DNA from: Gammaproteobacteria bacterium
GTDB lineage: Bacteria > Pseudomonadota > Gammaproteobacteria > Cardiobacteriales > Wohlfahrtiimonadaceae
Direction: 5' to 3'
NCBI GenBank assembly: GCA_003864535.1
Contig: BHEQ01000123.1
Location: forward strand, 1-6,303
DNA length: 6,303 nucleotides
Positions 1 to 5,635 of the stretch are shown piece after piece; within the stretch, counting starts at the first letter, position 1; each line of letters starts with the position of its first letter. The notes under the pieces were generated by a model, which saw nothing but the letters and a program-made list of their open reading frames with translations, was not told the origin of the DNA and did not search any database. The position numbers and the translations under genes are program-made.

Positions 1-94
1 TTGGTTATTCTTTGGGTTAAGTTTATATAAAATAAAAAAGGGGGGCTTCTATAAATTAGATTTTTCAAGAGTTGCGATATTTTTAAAAGCGCAG

Positions 95-108
95 TTTACC
101 TAGGTAAA
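95..108. promoter_or_regulatory. Perfect 14-bp palindrome, candidate operator for the sulfatase operon
   Basis: TTTACCTAGGTAAA is a perfect inverted repeat with no spacer (7+7 bp), about 100 bp upstream of the sulfatase start and 17 bp before the candidate -35 element. Symmetric sites of this size at such a position often bind dimeric regulators. The sequence gives no clue to which one, and no regulator gene lies in the window. The symmetry stops at both outer ends, so it is not part of a longer hairpin. It is not followed by a T-tract, so it is not a terminator. Confidence 0.4.
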
Positions 109-125
109 TGAGCATTTTAACAATA

Positions 126-155
126 TTGCATAACGTGAAAAAAGAAATTTATAGT
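126..155 (+). promoter_or_regulatory. Candidate sigma70 promoter of the sulfatase operon
   Basis: TATAGT at 150-155 matches the -10 consensus at five of six positions. TTGCAT at 126-131 keeps the TTG of a -35 box, with an 18-nt spacer. Transcription would start near 162, leaving a leader of about 43 nt that contains the duplicated Shine-Dalgarno segment. The weak -35 fits a promoter that needs an activator, perhaps one acting through the palindrome just upstream. This is a motif match in AT-rich DNA, where such matches are common. Confidence 0.35.
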
Positions 156-181
156 AGTGCTCAAAAGTTTAAAAAAACTAT

Positions 182-203
182 GGAGTGATTAACGGAGTGA
201 TTA
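182..203 (+). repeat. Duplicated ribosome-binding segment, 12-bp period
   Basis: GGAGTGATTA occurs at 182-191 and again at 194-203, so the region is a 12-bp duplication with a 10-bp exact match. The second GGAG (194-197) lies 7 nt before the ATG at 205 and is the working Shine-Dalgarno sequence. The first GGAG is too far from that ATG to serve it directly. The duplication gives the messenger two ribosome landing sites in tandem and may have arisen by slippage. Confidence 0.75.
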
Positions 204-204
204 T

Positions 205-1965
205 ATGAAAAAAAATATTAAAAAAAATATTGTATTATTATCAATATTAAGTGTTTTTAGTGGTGGTTTAGCGCAGCAATCTCAAGCAGATAATCTAGGA
301 GATAATCTCGCCGCTGCGCCTAATATAGTGGTTATTATTGTCGATGATATGGGATATTCGGATATTTCTCCTTTTGGTGGCGAGATTGCAACCCCAAATC
401 TACAAGTATTAGCGGATGAGGGCATTCGGATGAATCGTTTTTATACCGCACCGATGTCAGCCCCTGCTCGTGCGATGCTTATGACTGGCAATAGTAATCA
501 ACAAGCTGGTATGGGAGCTATGTGGTGGTATGAAAATACTTTTGGTGCAGATGGTTATGAGCTTAGATTAACTGATAGAGTTGTAACCATGCCTGAGCGT
601 TTTAAGGATGCAGGTTATGCAACAATGATGTCTGGAAAATGGCATTTAGGCTATATTGAAGGCAGCAAGCCAACTGATAGAGGTTTTGAGCGTGCTTTTG
701 CCTTTATGGGCGGCGGAGCGAGTCATTTTAATGATGTAATGTCTTTAGGAACGATTGAGAGCTTTCATACTTATTACACTTTAAATGGCGAAAAAATCAA
801 TAAAAATGACTTACCAGAGGATTTTTATAGCGCGGATGCCTTTGCCTCTCAATTAAATAAATGGATTATTGATACTCCAGCGCAGCAGCCTCTTTTTGCA
901 TATTTGGCATTAACCACACCACATGATCCGCTCCAAGCTCCTGATGAGTGGATTGCGAAATTTGAAGGACATTATAATGAAGGTTATGCGGAGGTTTATA
1001 CCGCCCGTATAAATCGTTTAAAAAGCCTAGGCTTATTACATGAAAATGCGCCATTACCTAAGCTTTTACTCAAAGATGCATGGGATAAATTATCTGTAGA
1101 TGAGAAAAAATATGAAGCTAAATTGATGCAAGTTTACGCCGCAATGATTGCGAATATGGATTATCAGATAGGGACAGTAATCGAGACGCTTAAAACAACT
1201 GGACGTTACGAAAATACGATTATCGCTTTTATGAGTGATAACGGTGCTAATCCTAAAATCACCCATAAATATGCATCTGATCCAGATTATTGGAAACAGT
1301 TTGATGATAGTTATGCTAATTTAGGTAGAAAAGGCTCTTTTATTACCTATGGTCAACATTGGGCTAATGTGAGTAATGCACCGTATGCCAATTTCCACAA
1401 AGCGACCAGTGCTCAGGGTGGAATTAACACTAATTTTATTATTTCGGGTGCTAAAATTTCTGAGAAAGGTGTGATTAAAAGTGAGCCTTTTGCAATTTAT
1501 GATATTGCCCCAACTTTGTATGAACTAGCTGGGATTGATGCAAGTATTAAAGTAAATTCACCTGTTGCTGAGCAATATAAAAATAAGGCTGTTTTACCTA
1601 TGCTTGGTTTAAGTTTTGCTGATTATTTTAAGTCCGCATCAGGAAACGCTCCTCAAACTTCACGCTATAAATTAGGCAACGGTTTAGCGATTGAACTACA
1701 TAATCAAGCGGCATTTATTGATGGACATTGGAAATTACGCCGTTTGGTAAAAGCTGCAAGCTCAGCGCAAATGGCTGAATGGGAATTATTTGATTTAAAT
1801 TCCGATCCTACCGAAACAAATAATGTTGCCGCAAACAATCCAGAGATTTTAGAAAGATTAATTAAAAGTTATTCTGAGTATGCACAGCAAGCAATGGTAA
1901 TACACGGAGAAGGTAAATTGATCCCTTATAAAGGTGTTGATCCTATTACTTTAATACCTAAATAA
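205..1965 (+). CDS. Exported Ser-type sulfatase (arylsulfatase-like, formylglycine-dependent)
   Basis: Hydrolyses sulfate esters using a formylglycine made from Ser85; the substrate is unknown. The start at 205 has GGAG 7 nt upstream and opens a Sec signal peptide: Lys/Asn-rich n-region, hydrophobic core about residues 9-23, likely cleavage after Ala28 (SQA). The mature enzyme should be periplasmic or exported. Metal ligands include Asp47-Asp48 and Asp345-Asn346. Signature 1 is S85-A-P87-A-R89, followed by MLMTG. Signature 2 is GYATMMSGKWH (137-147), with Lys145 and His147. His240 (TTPHDP) and Lys399 fit other active-site positions. The 586 residues, including an insert around 250-310, resemble Pseudomonas/Klebsiella arylsulfatases, somewhat longer than usual. 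Position 404 is Gln (AQGG) where EGG is common. The protein has no cysteine, so it must use the Ser route and the adjacent maturase. Family is certain, substrate is not. Confidence 0.93.
   Translation: MKKNIKKNIVLLSILSVFSGGLAQQSQADNLGDNLAAAPNIVVIIVDDMGYSDISPFGGEIATPNLQVLADEGIRMNRFYTAPMSAPARAMLMTGNSNQQAGMGAMWWYENTFGADGYELRLTDRVVTMPERFKDAGYATMMSGKWHLGYIEGSKPTDRGFERAFAFMGGGASHFNDVMSLGTIESFHTYYTLNGEKINKNDLPEDFYSADAFASQLNKWIIDTPAQQPLFAYLALTTPHDPLQAPDEWIAKFEGHYNEGYAEVYTARINRLKSLGLLHENAPLPKLLLKDAWDKLSVDEKKYEAKLMQVYAAMIANMDYQIGTVIETLKTTGRYENTIIAFMSDNGANPKITHKYASDPDYWKQFDDSYANLGRKGSFITYGQHWANVSNAPYANFHKATSAQGGINTNFIISGAKISEKGVIKSEPFAIYDIAPTLYELAGIDASIKVNSPVAEQYKNKAVLPMLGLSFADYFKSASGNAPQTSRYKLGNGLAIELHNQAAFIDGHWKLRRLVKAASSAQMAEWELFDLNSDPTETNNVAANNPEILERLIKSYSEYAQQAMVIHGEGKLIPYKGVDPITLIPK
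208..231 (+). repeat. Perfect 12-bp tandem duplication in the first codons of the sulfatase
   Basis: A8-TATT is present twice back to back (208-219 and 220-231), encoding KKNI-KKNI, the charged n-region of the signal peptide. The copy number changes the length and charge of the n-region without shifting frame. Each unit also contains an A8 run, which is prone to slippage that would shift frame. Confidence 0.9.
288..308 (+). repeat. 12-bp-period duplication after the signal peptide
   Basis: AGATAATCT occurs at 288-296 and again at 300-308, a period of 12 bp that encodes DNLG-DNLA. It lies just past the predicted signal-peptide cleavage site, in what is probably a flexible linker before the sulfatase fold begins at about residue 39. 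It is the third duplication with the same period within about 130 bp. Confidence 0.8.
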
Positions 1966-1986
1966 GAGCCCCATAAATATCTACAT

Positions 1987-1993
1987 AAGGAGA
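1987..1993 (+). promoter_or_regulatory. Strong Shine-Dalgarno site of the maturase gene
   Basis: AAGGAGA ends 5 nt before the ATG at 1999 and is the best ribosome-binding site in the window. It fixes the maturase start and is stronger than the GGAG of the sulfatase gene. I see no terminator in the 33-nt gap after the sulfatase stop, so both genes are probably read from one messenger. Confidence 0.85.
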
Positions 1994-1998
1994 AAATT

Positions 1999-3126
1999 AT
2001 GCAATCAAAGCTTCCCTTTCATGTGCTACTTAAACCTGTGGGCACAAGTTGCAATCTTGCTTGTCAATATTGTTATTATCCACAGCCTGAAAAGCACAAA
2101 CCTGTCACGATCAATCTTGATCTTTTAGAAAATTTTACACGCGATTATATTCAAAGTCAGCCTGTTTATGCTAAGGAAATTAATTTTGTGTGGCAAGGAG
2201 GGGAACCTTTAATTGCGGGTATCGCTTTTTATGAGGCGGCAATCTTATTTCAAAAAAAATACGCACCACAAGGTATAGCTATCAGCAATAGCTTACAAAC
2301 AAATGCAAGCTTACTTAATGATGAGTGGTGTAACTTTCTTAAAATAAACAACTTTATTATTGGGGTAAGTATCGACGGAACACCTGAGATTCACGATCGT
2401 TACCGCCAAACCCGTGGCTCTAAATCGCATCCTGCAAAAGGTAGTTATGCAGCTGTTTATGCAGGAATCAAACTCTTAATAAAGCATAAAATTGATTTTA
2501 ATAGCTTAAGCGTTGTGCATGATGGTGTTGCAGATCAAGCTCTTGAGATTTATGATCATTTGGTTGAGATAGGCGTTCAGTTTATCCAATTTCAGCCTTT
2601 AATGCTCGAAGGTTCGGCAAAGAATACTTTTTGTTTATCTGAACATAATTGGGGAAAGTTTCTAAGTGGAATTTATAAACATTGGCTACATAAAAACCAT
2701 GTTGGCAAAATATTTATTATGAATATTGAACAAGGATTAGCGCAATATTTTACGCATATCAGCCCCAATTGCGTTCATGCAAGCCAATGTGGCACTAATT
2801 TAACCCTTGAAACTAAAGGGCAACTTTATGCTTGTGATCATCTTATGGATACAAAACATTATTTAGGAGAATATGGGCATGAGCCCTTATCTCAATTTGT
2901 AAATAAATCAGCAGCGCATGACTTTGGAATCCAAAAAAGTAAGCGTCCTGAATGCCAGATTTGCCCTGTTAAAATGATGTGTCAAGGCGGTTGTCCTGCG
3001 CATCTTAATCTGCACAATAAAAATCAATTATGTGGAGGATATCTTGAGTTTTTCTCATTGATTTTAGACTCTGTCAAAAGCTATACGCGCGACCGTTCAG
3101 GATTTATAAAGTGGTCGCGGCGGTAA
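1999..3126 (+). CDS. Anaerobic sulfatase-maturating enzyme (radical SAM/SPASM protein)
   Basis: Oxidises the active-site Ser (or Cys) of a sulfatase to C-alpha-formylglycine in the cytoplasm, using S-adenosylmethionine and iron-sulfur clusters. The radical-SAM motif is C18-x3-C22-x2-C25, with Tyr24 inside it, followed by GGEP at 67-70 and VSIDG at 123-127. The SPASM-type auxiliary-cluster cysteines are complete: C258, C264, C279 and C332 match the first cluster, and C319, C322, C328 and C345 the second, by spacing to the Clostridium perfringens enzyme. Asp280 in the CDH segment matches the proposed catalytic base. At 375 residues it has the usual family length (about 370-395). The gene follows the sulfatase by 33 nt, so that enzyme is the obvious substrate. 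It corresponds to Klebsiella AtsB/anSME in role. The last residues (about 360-375) are Arg-rich and overlap a GC-rich inverted repeat, so the extreme tail may not be family-typical. Confidence 0.94.
   Translation: MQSKLPFHVLLKPVGTSCNLACQYCYYPQPEKHKPVTINLDLLENFTRDYIQSQPVYAKEINFVWQGGEPLIAGIAFYEAAILFQKKYAPQGIAISNSLQTNASLLNDEWCNFLKINNFIIGVSIDGTPEIHDRYRQTRGSKSHPAKGSYAAVYAGIKLLIKHKIDFNSLSVVHDGVADQALEIYDHLVEIGVQFIQFQPLMLEGSAKNTFCLSEHNWGKFLSGIYKHWLHKNHVGKIFIMNIEQGLAQYFTHISPNCVHASQCGTNLTLETKGQLYACDHLMDTKHYLGEYGHEPLSQFVNKSAAHDFGIQKSKRPECQICPVKMMCQGGCPAHLNLHNKNQLCGGYLEFFSLILDSVKSYTRDRSGFIKWSRR
3088..3119. repeat. GC-rich inverted repeat at the end of the maturase gene
   Basis: CGCGACC (3088-3094) pairs perfectly with GGTCGCG (3113-3119) across an 18-nt AT-rich middle. 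The GC-rich arms stand out from the AT-rich surroundings and lie at the boundary between the sulfatase operon and the restriction-modification block. No T-run follows on either strand, so it does not look like an intrinsic terminator. It could be a protein-binding site, a weak attenuating hairpin or a scar of an insertion. The sequence does not decide between these. Confidence 0.5.
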
Positions 3127-3148
3127 AACCAATAAAAGAACAAAAGTG

Positions 3149-3154
3149 TATAAT
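3149..3154 (+). promoter_or_regulatory. Candidate -10 box of the restriction-modification gene
   Basis: A perfect TATAAT sits 24 nt before the ATG at 3179. Transcription would begin near 3161, giving a leader of only about 18-24 nt. No good -35 element is found 16-18 nt upstream; the region there is AAACC-rich. The promoter would lie in the 52-nt gap after the maturase stop and would let this block be expressed apart from the sulfatase operon. Confidence 0.45.
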
Positions 3155-3178
3155 CACGCATCCAAATAACCACGATAA

Positions 3179-5608
3179 ATGATTATGACTCTTTATGAAA
3201 CCCTCCAAAAAGTAAGCAGTGAAGAAGGCATTAAAGATGCTTATATCAAAGCATTAGGTTTGAAAAATGTTCAAAAAGATCTTGTAGATATCCGCACTAA
3301 AGAGATTTGGTTTGAGGCAAAAGATAAACCGCATTCAAATTATGCGATGTTTACTCAGCTCTTGCATTATGTTCATGCCGCCTATAAAGCAGGTGAAGAG
3401 ATACCACCGTTTTTATGTGTGATTGATAAATCCAAAGCTGCGCTCATGAAAACAAGTGAGATTAAACCCTTGCTTGATGATAAAAAGATTAAATGGGGGA
3501 AATCAGCAAGTAAGTTTGATCAAGAAACATTGGAACAAGTTTCAACCTATATTGGGACGCATTTTGTCGCATTTAGGATTGATACACATGAGCAAGAATT
3601 TATTGATACCGTAACTGCCGCGATTAAATCAGGCGAGATTATCCGCGTCCAAATCACGCCTGATAATCTCAAACAGGTATTTGATAAATGGGTCAATATG
3701 ATTGGCCGTGAGATTAACGGCGTGAATGAAAGCGATTACGCCTTGCTATTTTTTGCCGATATTATGCACGATGGCAAAACATCCACCCACGAAAATCTAC
3801 CTGCTAAATTACTCCATGACGGTGAAAAACCTATTTTTGTGTTAAATAATCAAACTTATTCTTTAGGTAATCATGAAGGTTATCGTCAATTTTGGGCGAT
3901 TTACCATAAGCCGCCTAAAGCTGAATATCGCAATTATTTATTAGAGCGGCGCGATAGCTTAATCCCCATTGATGAGCGCAGTTTTAAGGGCGCATATTAC
4001 ACTCCTTTAGCGGTTGTAGATAAGGCGTATGATTTATTAAACGAAACTTTAGGCAAAAATTGGCAGAAAAATTATATCATCTGGGATATGTGTTGTGGCG
4101 TGGGTAATTTAGAAGTCAAACATAGCAATCCACGCAATATTTTTATGAGTACGCTTGATCAAGCAGATATTGACGTAATGAAAGCCAGTAAAATTTGCGT
4201 AGCAGCAGAACGTTTTCAATATGATTATCTTAATGATGATATTGATGATCAAGGTAATATTGATTATTTACTCACCAATAAAATCCCCAAAACTTTACAA
4301 CAAGCCATAGCAGATTTAAAAGCAGGTAAAGAAGGCGCAAAGAAAATCTTAGTGCTGATTAATCCGCCGTATGCTGAGGCTGCACATGCAGAAAATACCA
4401 GCGATGGGATCAAATCTGAAAGCAAAATAGGTGTTGGTAAAACAAAAATATCCCATAGTATGCAAGGCTATGGTTATGCTAGTAGAGAGCTTTTTGTACA
4501 GTTTGTTGTGAGAATTATGCAAGAAATACCAAATGCGACTTTAGCAATGTTTAGTAAACTTAAGTATGTGAATTCGCCTAATTTTGAGAAATTTCGCCTT
4601 GACTGGAATGCGCGTTATAAAGGAGGATTTATCGTACATAGCAAAGCATTTGATGGGTTAAAAGGTGATTTTCCGATTGGCTTTTTAATTTGGGATACGA
4701 ATCATCATAAAATGGCGATAAGAACATCTATTGATGAAATTACTTTTGAAATTTTAGATAAAAATGCTTTACAAATTGGTGAAAAAACATTTAAAAGCTT
4801 ATCTAATGAGAGTTTATTAAGCGGCTGGATAATACGGGTAAGATCTAATAATATTGATGCGATACCACTCAAAAATGCAATTTCTCCAACAACAAGTATT
4901 AAAGATGTCAGAGGTACTAAATGGGCGAATGGTGCTATTGGCAGCATGATTTGTAAAGGTTCTGACATGCAAAATGCGCAAACTCAAACAGCGTTGCTTT
5001 CTTCAGGTTATTGTAGTGCTGGTGGTTACTTTGTAACCTCCGAAAATCTTTGGCAAGCGGCAATTGTTTTTTCAGTTAGACGATTGATTAAACCAACTTG
5101 GATTAATGATCGTGATCAGTTTTTACAACCAACTGAAATATTAACGGATGAATTTAAAAATGATTGTTTGATTTGGATGTTATTTAATGGGAGTAATCTC
5201 ACTGCAAGCGCGAATGATTTGGAATGGAATGATAAAAAATGGTCAATTGTGAATCATTTTATCCCGTTCACAGAAGATCAATTAGGTGCAAATGAGCGTT
5301 TTGAATCTGATTTTATGGTGCAATATTTAGCAGATAAAACCCAAAGCTTGGAAGCCCAAAATGTGCTTGATGAAGGTTTAAAATTATGGCAAAAATATTT
5401 CTCGCAAACCGATGAATATAGCGTGAGAGATGCATTAAAACTTAATCGTGCCGATATTGGCTGGTACCAAATGCGCAAAGCACTTGAAGCACGCAACAAA
5501 GTTGGGGTAAATATCAACATTGATTTTTCTGAATTTAAAAAAGTCTATGATTTATTAGCAGAAAAATTACGCCCGCAAGTATTTGAGTTGGGATTTATGC
5601 GTGTTTGA
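3179..5608 (+). CDS. Type IIG-like restriction-modification protein (nuclease plus N6-adenine methyltransferase)
   Basis: Predicted to methylate adenine at a specific DNA site and probably to cleave unmethylated DNA in the same chain; cytoplasmic. Residues about 15-65 carry a PD-(D/E)XK-like pattern: an acidic helix (Glu15/16), Asp37, then E46-A-K48, followed by Q60-x3-Y64, the QxxxY element of RecB-like nucleases. The methyltransferase core has GAYYTP (271-276, motif X-like), D303-MCCGVG (motif I, SAM binding) and N395-PPY (motif IV, catalytic), in the order of Eco57I-type gamma enzymes. Residues about 520-690 are the likely target-recognition region. ATG occurs at 3179 and 3185 (MIM); neither has a Shine-Dalgarno sequence, so the start may be either. 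The stretch about 4400-5140 has unlike codon use. A solitary methyltransferase with a degenerate nuclease domain is the alternative. Confidence is high for the methyltransferase and moderate for the nuclease. Confidence 0.85.
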   Translation: MIMTLYETLQKVSSEEGIKDAYIKALGLKNVQKDLVDIRTKEIWFEAKDKPHSNYAMFTQLLHYVHAAYKAGEEIPPFLCVIDKSKAALMKTSEIKPLLDDKKIKWGKSASKFDQETLEQVSTYIGTHFVAFRIDTHEQEFIDTVTAAIKSGEIIRVQITPDNLKQVFDKWVNMIGREINGVNESDYALLFFADIMHDGKTSTHENLPAKLLHDGEKPIFVLNNQTYSLGNHEGYRQFWAIYHKPPKAEYRNYLLERRDSLIPIDERSFKGAYYTPLAVVDKAYDLLNETLGKNWQKNYIIWDMCCGVGNLEVKHSNPRNIFMSTLDQADIDVMKASKICVAAERFQYDYLNDDIDDQGNIDYLLTNKIPKTLQQAIADLKAGKEGAKKILVLINPPYAEAAHAENTSDGIKSESKIGVGKTKISHSMQGYGYASRELFVQFVVRIMQEIPNATLAMFSKLKYVNSPNFEKFRLDWNARYKGGFIVHSKAFDGLKGDFPIGFLIWDTNHHKMAIRTSIDEITFEILDKNALQIGEKTFKSLSNESLLSGWIIRVRSNNIDAIPLKNAISPTTSIKDVRGTKWANGAIGSMICKGSDMQNAQTQTALLSSGYCSAGGYFVTSENLWQAAIVFSVRRLIKPTWINDRDQFLQPTEILTDEFKNDCLIWMLFNGSNLTASANDLEWNDKKWSIVNHFIPFTEDQLGANERFESDFMVQYLADKTQSLEAQNVLDEGLKLWQKYFSQTDEYSVRDALKLNRADIGWYQMRKALEARNKVGVNINIDFSEFKKVYDLLAEKLRPQVFELGFMRV

Positions 5609-5635
5609 GTTAATAGTTAGTTACTTGGGGATATA

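Larger units (their letters stand above)
1..204. other. AT-rich leader region upstream of the sulfatase gene
   Basis: No complete gene is seen in this stretch. It holds a G6 run directly after an A6 run (34-45), a perfect 14-bp palindrome (95-108), a candidate sigma70 promoter (126-155) and a duplicated Shine-Dalgarno segment (182-203). One + strand frame stays open from position 2 to a TAG at 101-103 and would encode about 33 residues beginning with a hydrophobic stretch. It could be the tail of a gene to the left, but a run this long is also possible by chance at this base composition, so it is not called as a gene. Confidence 0.6.

Noticed and set aside
2..103. Open + strand frame ending in TAG at 101-103, possible C-terminus of an upstream membrane protein
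   Set aside because: Only about 33 codons with no start in view; a run of this length is plausible by chance in AT-rich DNA, and it would place the palindrome inside coding sequence.
180..188. Two-codon mini-ORF ATG-GAG-TGA just before the sulfatase ribosome-binding site
   Set aside because: No Shine-Dalgarno sequence precedes it, and it arises from the GGAGTGATTA duplication; no support for a regulatory leader peptide.
866..1054. Minus-strand open frame inside the sulfatase gene
   Set aside because: Lies wholly within a well-supported sulfatase region, with no motif of its own.
3088..3119. Inverted repeat considered as an intrinsic terminator of the sulfatase operon
   Set aside because: It lies within the last maturase codons, has an 18-nt loop and no following T-run on either strand.
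4705..4968. Minus-strand open frame with hydrophobic stretches inside the methyltransferase gene
   Set aside because: The hydrophobic look comes from the antisense of a Lys/Asn/Ile-rich region; it is fully overlapped by a convincing gene.
5054..5070. CAAGCGG followed by an AT-rich stretch, resembling a Pasteurellaceae uptake sequence (a second CAAGCGG near 1705)
   Set aside because: Neither copy has the full ACAAGCGGTC core, both fall in coding sequence, and the other family core AAGTGCGGT was not noticed; too weak to assign a family.
5278..5520. Minus-strand open frame near the end of the methyltransferase gene
   Set aside because: Antisense shadow of the conserved C-terminal part; no independent evidence of coding.
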